A DNA stretch of 64,000 bases. It comes from Eutreptiella sp. 'Long Island Sound 2002'. Taxonomy: Eukaryota > Euglenozoa > Euglenophyceae > Eutreptiales > Eutreptiaceae. Location: positions 115,223,604 to 115,287,603 of the forward strand of contig OZ038379.1 of assembly GCA_964036045.1 (NCBI GenBank), in the 5' to 3' direction. The notes beneath the pieces were generated by a model. The model did no database searches. It worked only from the letters and a program-made list of their open reading frames with translations, and had not been told where the DNA came from. The first letter of the stretch is position 1. Every line of letters begins with the position of its first letter. Below are positions 1 through 10,310 of the stretch, piece after piece. Both the position numbers and the translations under genes were made by a program.

Positions 1-1120
1 ATGGACCCGCCCCACGGGGGGCGCACAGCCCCAAGCCAGGTAGGGGGACCGCCCCCGACCACCCCCGCGGCACGCAGCCCCCAAAGGGCGTGCAGGCCAA
101 GGGGACAGTGTTGGGCCCCCACACCCACACGCCCGCGCCCACAGCACGTGGGTAGCGGACCCCAACAGCCCGCCCAGTGGGCGGGCGGTCGGGGGAGGGG
201 GAGCGCCTGACCCCAGACGCCCCTCGCAACAGTGGAAGGCACCCCCCCCGGGGACGCCCTTCCGCCACCCCCACAGCCCCAAGCCAAGTAGGGGGGAACC
301 GGGACCGGACCGCCCCCCCCCCCAAGCACGCCAGACGGAGCAAGGGACCGGGGCAGGTCACGCGGAGGGGCACGGACCACATGGAACGGCCCTACCAGCG
401 CCCAGTGCCGGGACCGCGCGAGGTGCGCACGCCACACCAGCCAGGGGGGGGGGAGCGGACGCCGCGGGAGCACGAGCGCACACACACGTAAAGGGCACGC
501 GGGGACTACCAGAAGGGCAACCGGACTGAGCTGGCGGAACGCACAGACCGCGTGGAATGGCGTACCAGCGAGCGAAGGTAAGGGACACCCGGACGAGACG
601 CCCCGCCACACGCAGCGCGGGACACGCGGGGCGAGAAGGGGGAAACAGCAGAGACACAACACCAGGTACCGGCCCGAACCCCCCGAACCGGCCGCGAGCG
701 CCGCGCACACACAGACGGGGCACTGCACATGCCAAGGCAGTAGTGGCGCACCGCGCCACGCCCCAACCCCTAGGCTAGGCAGCCTCCGCGCCAGCCCAAG
801 GGGGTCCCACTGGCGACAAGCCAGTAGCACAGGCCCGGCGGCGCCGGCGCCCCGGGCGACCACGCATTAGGGGGGCGACGCGGTGCGTAAGCGCCTGCAG
901 CCACGGCTGCGAATTGATGCACTGACCGGGGAGTGGCGAAACGGGGAAGCCGGGGAGGGACGGGGCTCCGAGCCCTGTGAAACCGGGGGACTGCGCCACC
1001 AGGCAGGAGGCCCGTCTTGGAGGGCCCCCCACTAGGATCCGGTGGGGAGGATATCACGTGGCCCGACCAGGTGGCCCCCCGGGGCCGAAAGGCGTCTAGT
1101 ACCCGCCAAATCAAACCTCA
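1..1120. other. GC-rich spacer, no gene recognised
   Basis: No convincing coding frame is seen on either strand. The plus strand is C- and A-rich with many short C and G runs, so the open frames present are low-complexity Pro/Arg/Gly readings. A threefold 7-bp repeat (CAAACCT) lies at about 1,112-1,133, just before the coiled-coil reading that follows. The stretch 780-1,110 has several short complementary segments that could fold as RNA, but I cannot assign it to a family. Confidence 0.5.
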
Positions 1121-3038
1121 AACCTCAAACCTGATGATCAACCACCAATTGACGTGTTACTTAATAAGATCGATGAAAAGATGGATAAGCGATTCAAGTT
1201 GGTGACGGATGAGCAAACAACACAATTGAAGGTATCAATTGAAAGAATAAACAAATCCCTCGAAAACTTGAATGGGAGGTTGGAGACACAAGAGAATGCA
1301 AAGGCAATCAAAGATCTCCAAGAGCAAAGTGCGGGATCACCGGCAGGAAATAAACGAAGTTCGGGAAGACACGAGACGCCGAATCACACGTGTGGGCAGT
1401 GAAGGGAATCGGAGATGAGGCACGCATAGTCCATGCCGGCGTAGTACATACAGTAGAGTCTAAGCAGAACGTCCGTGGAAAGACGACACAAGGGGCACAA
1501 CTTGAAGAGATTGCTGATGGTGGCGCCGTGATCGGGGAGAACTTTTTGATGGAGAATGAGCTGATGTTGGACAACGCGGAAGAAGCAGTACCAGCGCTAC
1601 AACGAGCGGCGGTCACAAAGAGGACTCGCACACAAACCGCCGCGTGATGAACATATATAACACCCGGACTCGGACGGGCGCAATAGCGAGGAAGCTGTGG
1701 ACAAGAGAAAGTGAAGAAAAGGGTGAAGGGTCTGGGTCGTCGAAAGAGGATGAAAGAGAAACACCACAAGAGGAGCAGTGGAGGAAACCAACACGGGTAA
1801 GACATGCAGTGGACCGTTGGCAGCTGCCACTACCTCACAAGAAGAGGAGAAGTGGAGAGACACATGCATCAAAAGAAAGCGAGCGCCGGCAGCAACAAAG
1901 AAGCACGAAACAAGGAAGCACCCAAAGGTGACGAATCATTGGGCACTGCTGGCTAGCACGGATGCGCAGCGTCGACGAGCAAGAGCGAAGACACGAGCCC
2001 AAAAAATGGGACCGCCGAAGCCCAAGTATGTACATGTGCAAGTAGACGGAAGCGGGAGCGAGAGCCAAAAATTTGGGCGAATTTATGCGGATGCAACAGA
2101 GTGCACCGCAAAGCAAAATTCAAAAATGGGCGCAAGCAGTTGCAGCGGCAACATCGCACGGCGACATGCACCAAGAAGTCCCACTGGGGCAACAAATCAA
2201 GGAGATGCAAGAGTGGGTGAACCTGGTGCAAGGAGCGCAGAGGACCGGCATCCCAAATGCGCCGCGGCAGGCGAACGGCTTCGACCTGCAATCCTGCCAA
2301 GGTATGCACGGGCCAACACGACCACGGAGCATGTCACACCAGAAGTGGCGGAGACAAGCGTTAGGGCAAACAACACGTCTGCCACGAGAACCGGAGCCCG
2401 AGGAGATCACAAACAACCGAGAGGATAGAAGAAGGCGGAGACCAACCCGCAGGACCCGGCCGGATGAGAGGGCCCCCGAGGCCGAGGAAGACTCTCAGTC
2501 CACGGGGCACTCATCCGATCCAAGTAAAGCAGTCGCATGGGACACATGCGCCACGGCTCGAATGATTAAGCATCTTCAACCCTTTGAAGACGAGATTTTA
2601 GCCTTGCGAGTCTTGTCTAACTGGCGGCTGCCATACACAACGACCATCCTACTGCTATCGTGGCAGAGTGTGTCGTCCGCGCACGCGTTGGAGTTTGTCA
2701 AACACGTCCGCGCGCTCACAAACAAGATGCACACAAAACTGTCACATGAGACCGAGTATTGGTCACCGTCAAATGCCTTGTTAAACACGTGGAGAACAGG
2801 TGTAGGTGTACAACATACCATCGGGGTATCATTATATGTACTCACAGAAAATACAGACAGTGAAGGGCTCGGTTTGCAAGAACAGAGGCCATTTGGCTAC
2901 AAGCGACTGCATAGAGAAGACTCAGGGCCAGCCCTTTGGGTAGTGCAGCCACACCACATGTGGCAAGAGTTTGCAACACGGGACTCACAGTCACAACGCA
3001 CATGGGTGTTAGGAGTACCCGATGATAGGACAGAGTGA
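1121..3038 (+). pseudogene. broken ORF1-like protein with coiled-coil N-terminus
   Basis: Reading starts near 1,133 and gives a heptad-like, Lys/Glu-rich segment (NKIDEKMDKRFK, then VSIERINKSLENLNGRLETQ) of the kind found at the start of LINE ORF1 or gag-like proteins. The frame then breaks several times (about 1,400, 1,645, 1,780 and 2,070). The last open segment, 2,073-3,038, has a basic Arg-rich tract followed by about 150 residues of ordinary globular composition (from WDTCATARMIKHLQPFEDE onward). I do not recognise that domain. The ORF1 assignment rests only on the coiled coil and the transposon-dense setting. It could equally be a decayed host gene. Confidence 0.35.
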
Positions 3039-3289
3039 ATTGAAGCACTGACCGAGCAATGCATGCAGGGAAAGGCATACATGGCACATACAGCGAGAAA
3101 ACCAGGAGCAGGGAAGGTAACGCACGCGGTAACGGGTCCGGTTACACAGTGTTGTGTGTTACCCGGTTACAACTAAGTGCGGTTACGAACCTGGTGCAGG
3201 GTCCGTTACAACATGCAACCACTACTTTTTCTGGTATCTTGTCATCCCTGCCCTGTTACCACAGTAACCAGCAAGTGCACAACAAAAAA

Positions 3290-4745
3290 AACATCTTCAC
3301 AGACTATTGCTCATACTGCTTGGTGTCAAAGCATCTCTGGTGCATGGGGATGCCACATTGTCCACATCAGAAATAAGTGCGCCCGTGGCACACACTACAT
3401 ACGCCACAGGTCGCCATGCGAATCAGAATATGTACATCCTGAGCCGGTGTTTTATAGTGGTTTGGCACAAGGTGCTCAGCAGGGTTCCACTGAAAATCCC
3501 AAAGGAATGTCTTCCGTGGGACCACACCACTTCGTCGACAAATGGTGAAAGTATTCACGATGCAATACCTTATAATAAAGGCGAGGACTGCACGCCGCCA
3601 TGCCTTGAAAAGACCAGGTTCCCTGTGTTCCGAGGGCAATTGGTTGGCAGATTCCAGAGTCCATGCCATTTGCCAAACCACGATAGGCTGCAACCACAGG
3701 GGGAAGCTCATAGGCATTCTTGTGTTTTGTGAATTGGGAGGGGTAGGAGCAGTTGGTCCAAAATGTTACAACTCGCGGGGGTTTGGAGCCAACTTTCGGG
3801 TTCTTAAACATCTTCAGGCTGTAGCCCCTGCCTTGGCAAACCGCCGCAGCAACCAGCCCCGGTTTCAGCGACCCAGGCGCCTCATCAACCCGCTCTTCGT
3901 CCCTTTTACACAAAAGGACAAAAGGGTGGACACGCAGCGCCAATCGGTGGGCCATACTGTGGCCACCAAAATCGTTGTCGGCCAACGATAGCTGTTTTTG
4001 AGGGGAGACGATCCACCCAATAATGCACCATTTCCATTGGGGTCAATGGACCAGCCACCCGTTGCCCACCAGCGTGTACTTGAGTTTTCGTGCTGGCATA
4101 GAGGTACACGTTTGGTACAAAGGGATACACTGCATCCCCTAAAAAATATAACTTTATACCAGTGCTGTGCGGCTTTCTGTGGATGAACTGCCACAGTGGA
4201 TCGGCCTTCTTTCCCTTATGGGGAACAATGGCCTCATCGAATGCAGCAACGCACATCCACCGCCACAGCTCACTCCTCGCCCTATTAATTGCATACAGGA
4301 CATGTGTCATGCATGGGTTTGCAAATTTATGCAACAATTAGTTCTCCCTCCTTGTTAAGAGTTGCGACAGTCCACGGTGGTAGCACATTCTTGAAGGACA
4401 CCACACATTGTCGACGTGGCGCGGCCGCCACATTCCCAGGACAACCTTGAACAGGATGTGATGGGGGATGAGGTGCTGCAGCTCGCCGTGGCCATTGGAG
4501 TCCAAAGCTTCCGCCATTGTCAACATCAGCGGTGCCACCACATCTGTAAATACTTCCATAATGGACCCGTACACCTTCGTCAGCCTGCCACCGCAGGATG
4601 CGTTGGACAAGTGCCCTCGCATCGCCTTGGACTGCCTCCTGGCGATGAACTCGATGCGCCCCGGACAGCTGCGACCGAGCAGGGACTTTGGCGGCAAGGC
4701 CATGACAAGAAAACCTGTCGACACAGGACACAAGTGCAAAGTTTA
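3290..4745 (-). pseudogene. piggyBac-family transposase (broken)
   Basis: Read from 4,739 downward, the protein shows the DDE_Tnp_1_7 landmarks in order. FDEAIVPHKGKK and IHRKPHSTGIKLYFLGD match the first catalytic Asp block and the KP..GIK strand. ADNDFGGHSMAHRLA matches the DNxFTS second-Asp block. LANGMDSGICQP matches the late (N)GVD third-Asp block. The C-terminal zinc ribbon (CSVCHGRTYF, CGQCGIPMHQRCF) lies at 3,290-3,420. The gene is broken: an in-frame TAA at 4,338-4,340 replaces a Tyr codon that is intact in the copy at 62.8 kb, and the frame shifts near 3,950 and 3,480. This family cuts and pastes DNA at TTAA sites. The copy cannot be active as written. Confidence 0.85.
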
Positions 4746-4754
4746 AACGGCTAC

Positions 4755-4865
4755 TACAGGCATTACCGCATGCGTAACTTGACCCGTTACCGGACTACAC
4801 ATCACTCCACGTGTTACCGGACCTGTTACTGGGTGTGTAATCGGATCTGTTACCGCGTTACGGGG
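4755..4865. repeat. GTTAC-word tract inside piggyBac copy 1
   Basis: Tandem, partly palindromic repeats of GTTACCG / CGGTAAC words, including GCATGCGTAAC. The matching tract in copy 2 is at about 62,255-62,350. Similar tracts are at 3,117-3,215, 5,715-5,885, 53,600-53,710 and 56,490-56,600. They sit just upstream of the transposase start in both copies, where they could act as promoter or transposase-binding repeats. That role is inference. Confidence 0.6.
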
Positions 4866-4869
4866 CCTC

Positions 4870-5714
4870 TTCCTTAGCAACACGTCAATAGCTCATAGTG
4901 CACTATTATACATCAATGCAAAATGATCATCATCAACAGGTCCATTTGTCCACTTTGAATATTGTACACTGTCATGGCTCCGCCACTCCCCCGAGGCAAG
5001 CTGCTCTGGCTACCTCGGCCACGAGTGGTTGATCACAGGCCCCCGCGTAGGGCCGACTCACGGAGCGCCGGATCCCCCCCCCCGCCCCCCCGTCTTTTCC
5101 CTCCGATGCCCCCCGCTGTTCTGCTGTCCCCCTCTTGGGCTCACTGCCCCAGCGGCGGCTTTTCTCACCGCAACATGCACAGTTTCGCAGGCGGCCGCCT
5201 CCCAGCTCAGCCCCATCCCCCCGGGGAGGGCCGTCCTCCCTCGCCGGGGGGTGTGTGCACAACACGAGAGGGTGTTGGTGCAGGAGTTTTGTGCTGCCGG
5301 GGCCCGCAACCCGGCAAGGCCTCGCCAGATGACAGCAACTCGGTCCGCTAGCATGCGTCGGCAGGTACCGGCACACCTTTGAGGTGTGCAGCCCACTGCC
5401 CACTGTCCACCATCTGATCCAGGTGCCATGCTTCCCCCCTCTTCTCCTCTTCTTTTCCTCTTTTCCTTCTCCTCTTCTTCTTTTCTTTCTCCTCTCTCTC
5501 TTTTCTTCTCTCTTCGTTGTGCTCTCCTCTTCTTCTTCCACTCAGCGGGTACTCCGGAATCTCTGATGCCACACCAGTGGGTGCCTCACCGCCGGCGCCT
5601 CCTGGTCGACCTCGGCCGGTTGTACATCAACAGGCTCAATCTCTGGGGCATCGTGCCGTTACGCAGCTCCTTGTCTTTCGGCTGTCGGGGTATCATGCAA
5701 TGCACGATAATGGG
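4870..5714. other. piggyBac copy 1, 5' noncoding part
   Basis: No gene is seen. The part up to about 5,420 is matched in inverted orientation at 61,670-62,230. It includes a CG-rich block and a stretch (5,420-5,545) of nearly pure pyrimidine (CTTCTC words). The pyrimidine run is not found in copy 2, so it was inserted or expanded here. Confidence 0.5.
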
Positions 5715-5885
5715 TAACAGCGACGTTACCGCATGCGTAACCGGACCGGTGACCGGACCCGTAGGCTGTCGGAAGCACATTGCATGTGTTACCTGACCTG
5801 TTACCGCATGCGTAACCGGACCTGTAACCGTGTTACCGGGCCAATAACCGGACAGCACGTCAACCGAACCTTGTAACCACATGCG
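5715..5885. repeat. GTTAC-word tract, upstream end of piggyBac copy 1
   Basis: Repeats of GTTACCGCATGCGTAACCGG type in both orientations. The tract marks the approximate upstream limit of the piggyBac-related sequence. See 4,755-4,865 for the related tracts. Confidence 0.6.
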
Positions 5886-5964
5886 TAGCCGGAGCTAAAT
5901 AAGCAACAAACCTGCCATAGCTGCAATGTTGGTTGGCTGGGGTTGACGGCTGCCCCTATTGCCG

Positions 5965-6590
5965 CTACTGCCTCCGCTGCTGCCTCCATTGCGGCTGCTG
6001 TGGCTGCAGCCGCCTCATTTGCCTCTGGTGCGAGCCGCCTCCGTTCTTCAGCTTATTGATAGTGCGCCATCTCCAACAGCAATGGCGCCTGGTTCTCCTT
6101 TTGCGCTTCTGCCTTCTTCCTGCGCAGCCGTCGCTCCTTCTGTGTGCTGGCCTTCCGGCGGGGTTTCTCCTCCTCATCCTCCTCCGTGGGGCTCTCACTG
6201 GCAGCATGGGAAGCTTCCACGGCGCAGTCTTCTCCACTGGCGTGTAGTGGCCCACTAAGTCCAACTGCCCCGGCTGGGCATTTGCCTCCCGCACCGTGAG
6301 CATCAGATTCACGTGCTTCCAAGTTTTCTGCAGCTGCTCATCCAACTGTCCTGCGAAAGGTCAACGATGTCTTGTGCCTTCAGTTGAATCGCACTGCGCA
6401 ACCGGCTGCCGGACCAAGCTTGTTCCAGCGCGGAGATGACACTGTATAGTGACTTGTCGTCGTCCTTCTTCCTTGTGCCGTGTGCCCGCACTTGAACCCT
6501 TCGTGAACCGGCCGTTTGAATCCGGGATTTACGGTACCGTGAATTTCACCATTTTTTGCTGTGTTTTGCTCGTAACTTGGTGCCATCGTG
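5965..6590 (-). pseudogene. broken charged-protein reading, possible N-terminal part
   Basis: Three minus-strand frames join into one plausible protein. It begins MAPSYEQNTAKNGEIHG at 6,586, continues through KKDDDKSLYSVISALEQAW in the frame ending 6,309, then MDEQLQKTWKHVNLMLTVRE, and ends in an acidic-then-basic tract (SPTEEDEEEKPRRK, KERRLRRKKAEAQKE). Two frameshifts are needed. It lies upstream of the piggyBac transposase on the same strand, so it could be its N-terminal exon or a separate broken gene. No domain was recognised. Confidence 0.3.
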
Positions 6591-6689
6591 TGCGTTTCTT
6601 GTGCTATCTTCGCCCAAAGTGAGATCCAACAAATGTGTGGAAATTAGAGGTTTTCAGTAGCCACATGGTTCAACATGTTTGGTGAGACT

Positions 6690-6795
6690 CACGTGAATGT
6701 GAAATTCACGCACCCAAATTCACACATAAATTCACGCTAGGTTCACATATTTACGTGAATGTGAAATTTGCACGAAATTATGTACGAATTTGCCC
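6690..6795. repeat. palindromic TTCACGTGAA / TACGAATT tract, left of a pair
   Basis: Short overlapping palindromes such as CACGTGAATGTGAAATTCACG and TGTACGAATT. Related tracts occur at 8,671-8,779, 46,151-46,295, 53,083-53,160 and 54,872-54,953. Here the tract and the one at 8.7 kb bracket a coding region, as if they were element ends. Confidence 0.55.
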
Positions 6796-8620
6796 CAATT
6801 TCCACTGTTTCGCTTTCTCACGGCTCTCAAAGCCTTTCTTTGCCTCTTCTTCTGCCCATGTCCCAGCAGAGTCTGTCTCAGCTCGCCAGCCTGCAGTCGC
6901 GCTCTGATCCCGCTGCCGACACACTCGCCCACTACCAAGCCCTCCCTGTCGCCCACCAGCAATTGGAGGAGGCAACCTACCAGTCGGGGGCACTGGGTTG
7001 GATGATGTCTTGGGCTGGGCAGCATCCCTCGACCCCCCCCCCGATGTGATCCACATGGACCTACGAAGCTCCACCCGCAAATCCTGTCTTGGGGGGAAGG
7101 CCTCGGCCACACTTTTGTAGACGGAACTCCGCCGCCAACTCCCCTCCCTTAAATTTTTGCATCTGACCCCTCAACCTGCCACCCTTGAGCAACTCCTCAA
7201 TTCCATGCGCACTAACCCGGCGGGGAAGCCTAAGGACGCCCACGTCCACGTTTACCCCACCACTAACCTTGTGTATACCCCCCTCCACTGCGATGTGGTG
7301 TGCCTGCACGATCCTGCTGCAGGTGCACGGCCGACCACTCCTTTTTCCCCTTCTCCTGGCACCTTGCCAGCCTCCGGTGGTTGGAGCATTTGGGCATCGC
7401 CCCTTTCCATCCCAGCTCATGGGGTGCTGGGCCACCTCGACCCCGCCCCCGACAGGGTTGGCCCCTCCCAGTTGCCCCTCAACTTTGTTGATGGAAACGG
7501 CTACATTGTTCTTCGGGGGCTTGTGGAAGCACGGGATTGCGAGGTGGGGTGGAACAAGGTGATGGAGGCGTGGGGCAGCGGCGACGAAAAAGTCGCCGCA
7601 AAAAATTGTGAGCTGCTTTTCAACGCCGGGCGGAGTGAAGATCAGGCAAGGGATCTTGAGCTCCCCCGGCGTCCGCAAAGCAAAAGCTCCCTAGGGTAGG
7701 GGGTCGGGGGGCCTCTTTTCAAGAAGTTCCAACCCTCCCTCACCAAACGTCTCCCTCAAGTTGGAGACCTCCACCCAGTGACGCCGGGCTGCCTCCATGC
7801 CGCGAGTGTGGGGAGTGGGGCCCAGCTCCCCCACACCGATGTTGCCACCCACCCCGAGGTGCTCCCCCCCCGACAGCAGGGAAATCTCCGGGTGCCACCT
7901 GAGTAGCTTCCTCTGCTTGTCAGAGGACTACGAGGTGGCGGTGCAGGCGGGGACGGCCCTGGGGGAGGCGAGTGAGGCGCCCTGAGACACCATTCAGCTG
8001 CAGAGGGGGGACATGCTGATAATGGTGGTCACCAGCCGCCACCATCGGTTACCCGCCCCCCTTGACGCCAAGGATGGGCTGCAGGGGGCTTTCTTTCACT
8101 TGTGGACCCCCGACCCCCGGCACCGCCACCACCAGCCCAACACCACGCACTTGGAACCCCCCCCCCAGGGAGGCCCTCGCCGTTGCTGGGGATTTGTCTA
8201 GCTAGGACTTCCCCAGCGTGGACCAGGTGTTGTGGGTGGAGAAGGGGGCGGTTGGGAGGGTGGGGTTGTGGGAGGGGGGTGCTGCCCAGGCCCTCTTCGC
8301 CAACGCCCCTGAGGCGGTCCAAGTTGGCCTCCCCACATGCCCCTTCCACCCCATCTTCCTCTCCCGCTCGGCCCTGAGCTCCAACCTCGCGGTCATGTAG
8401 GTCGCTGAACACAGCATGCTCTTCTCTGTGGGGAGTGTGCACCAGATCGAGATCTGCAAGGGGGACAACGTCGATGCGGAGTTGGAGATCCACTTTGCCA
8501 TGTCGGGCGTTGCCCTCCCGTTGCAGCCGACCACGCCGTGGCATTCGGTCAACACTCCCCCAGCGTGGCGGTCCCACAGATGTTGGAAGGCTCGGGCATG
8601 GTCAATCACATGCCCATAAT
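6796..8620 (+). pseudogene. broken gene of unknown function, bracketed by palindromic tracts
   Basis: Plus-strand segments have ordinary protein composition: 6,768-7,049 (Gln/Ser/Leu-rich start), 7,157-7,699 (180 codons, with LNFVDGNGYIVLRGLVEARD), and 8,185-8,620. The last is one frame crossed by in-frame TAG codons at 8,203 and 8,398 (for example NLAVM-stop-VAEHSMLFSVGS). Frameshifts between segments fall near C or G runs. The coding block fills the space between palindromic tracts at 6.7 and 8.7 kb, suggesting a small decayed element. I recognise no domain. Confidence 0.35.
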
Positions 8621-8670
8621 ATTTGCAAGGTGTGCTTGCTTGTGTGTTTGCTTTCTTTATTGGCAAATTG

Positions 8671-8779
8671 GACGAAATTAACGTGAAATACGTACGAATT
8701 TCGTACGAATTTCACGTGAATGAATGTGTGTGAATATTGAGGCATTCTGAAATTCGTACGAAATTGGTACGAATTTCTG
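8671..8779. repeat. palindromic TTCGTACGAA tract, right of a pair
   Basis: Contains CGTACGAATTTCGTACGAAT, then CACGTGAATGAATGTGTGTG and AATATTGAGG. The tract at 46,151-46,295 carries the same ordered words in reverse complement (GTACGAATTTCACGTGAAGG, TGTGTGTGAATATTGAGG). These two are therefore copies of one dispersed repeat in opposite orientation. Confidence 0.65.
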
Positions 8780-8944
8780 TTAGTTTTTTCCAATTCGTTC
8801 GTTTTATTGTTGCACTGTTCCATCTTTGCACCCCCATTCTCCATTGGTGCCTTGCACACTTCTCCCCGTCTGTAGGTCCCGTTCCATGCTTGGTCGCCGG
8901 ACATTCAGCACCACAGCCGTCACCGATTACAGCCCCGGCCCTGT

Positions 8945-10310
8945 GTGCCAGAGCCCGAGCAGCAGACTGAGATGCCCGGAGGCACCGGTGGTGGACCGAC
9001 CCCGAGGGAGGCTGGCAGCGAGCGCAGTGAGGGCTCGTGGCGCTCTACACGCTTTGCAGGGGGCCACAGCGAGGCCAGCTCCGGTGCGGGTCATGCCGTG
9101 CGGGACGTGGCCGTCCCCATGCCGTCCCGGGAGGACTTGGGCACCGCCCACCTCATCCCCACCCTGGACCGGGTCACCCTCGCCTACAGGCAGCCGGATC
9201 CGGCCTGGGAGCAGAGGGTGGTGCGCGCGGGCCAGACGGGCGGCAGCGGCATCTCTCTGCCGTGTGGGACATGGCCTTGGAGGCCCGGGGGGTGCAGGGC
9301 ACCCTCCGCATCTCCTTCCCCTGCCCCATTGTTGTCATGGGGGGTTCCAACCTGCCCGAGGGGCAGGAGCTGGTGGGCATGTTTGCCTACAGGCTTGTGA
9401 GCGGGCACTGGCGGGTGCAGACGGGGGTGGCAGGGATTAGGAAGGAGGGGACTGTGATCACGGCTGGGTTCCTTGGGCTGCGTGTGGTCACGGGGTGGGA
9501 GAAGCGGAGGCCGGAGTGGGTGGAGGTGGCATGGCTTGCCATGCGCATCCATGTCGGGAGGCAGCGGGAGGGGGGGGTTGACGTCACTGACGTCCAGGGG
9601 GAGGACGCCCCCCCCCCCACCCCCTTGGCCCGGAAGCGGAAAGGCCGGCCCCCCGCCACCCAAGGGGACACCGAAACCCCCCCCCCCCCGAAAGCCCGAC
9701 GTACGGCCACCCCGGCGGAGTGGGCGGAGCGGGCAGAGCAGGCGGCAGGGCGGGGGCAGGGCGGGGGCGTGGGAGGCGCGCGCGATCAGCGCGGAGGCTG
9801 CCAACTGCGACATCGAGGCCCGCTTGTCCAGGGCCAATGACGACAAGCGGGCCCCCGAGTCGCGTTTGTCGTACGTCACCAAGGAGAGGTACCGCCTGGT
9901 CACCAGGGTCAAAACCCTGGAGCGCGACCTGGGGACGGCGGGCAAGGCCGCGGGTGCATCGGCAAAGCCAGGAGGACAGGCAGGGGAGGGAACTGAGACT
10001 GCCCAGGGCCCCCCGGGTAAGAGGGCGGGGGGGGGGGGGCAATGCCGCTGGTGTCCGGTACCTTCTAGCCGGCGCGCAGGCTTGGCATGTCTGGGCCGAG
10101 GCATGCGCCCGCCACATGTCCATGTCCACCGGACTCCGGACTGCCATGCTGGCCAGTGGCCAGCAGGTGGAGGTGGACACCATGGCGCCCGACATGGCCA
10201 GAGTGAGCGCCGCCCGACAGGACGTGGGCCGGCAGTACCCCCCCCACCGCCTCATGTCAGCGGCCATGGACCCCTCCTTCGCTGAGGCGGTGATAGAACA
10301 GAGCTCCTAG
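8945..10310 (+). CDS. unknown protein with coiled-coil segment (frameshifted)
   Basis: One protein seems to run across three frames. It starts near 8,971 (MPGGTGGGPTPRE) and continues through EDLGTAHLIPTLDRVTLAYR. It then shifts to the frame containing AVWDMALEARGVQGTLRIS and GQELVGMFAYRLVSGHWRVQ (to about 9,590). After a Pro/Lys-rich linker it gives a Glu/Arg/Leu heptad-like segment (EARLSRANDDKRAPESRL, TKERYRLVTRVKTLERDL, about 9,810-9,945), and ends MDPSFAEAVIEQSS at 10,310. The breaks sit at C and G homopolymers (about 9,250, 9,610-9,690 and 10,030), so sequencing error is a real alternative to decay. No known family is recognised. The globular-linker-coil layout would suit a structural protein. 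Confidence 0.4.

Larger units (their letters stand above)
3100..5890 (-). mobile_element. piggyBac-like DNA transposon copy 1 (decayed)
   Basis: The minus strand carries a piggyBac-type transposase reading (3,290-4,745). About 2 kb of this region (3,430-5,420) is repeated in inverted orientation at 61,670-63,985, covering both the coding part and the 5' noncoding part. Tracts built of GTTACCG/CGGTAAC words lie at 3,117-3,215, 4,755-4,865 and 5,715-5,885, and equivalent tracts accompany the other piggyBac pieces in this window, so they are probably part of the element. I did not find a clean TTAA duplication or terminal inverted repeats, so the outer limits are approximate. Confidence 0.7.

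Noticed and set aside
5420-5545. Branch-point and polypyrimidine tract of an intron
   Set aside because: The pyrimidine run is over 100 bases of CT simple sequence, absent from the other piggyBac copy, and has no matching splice sites.
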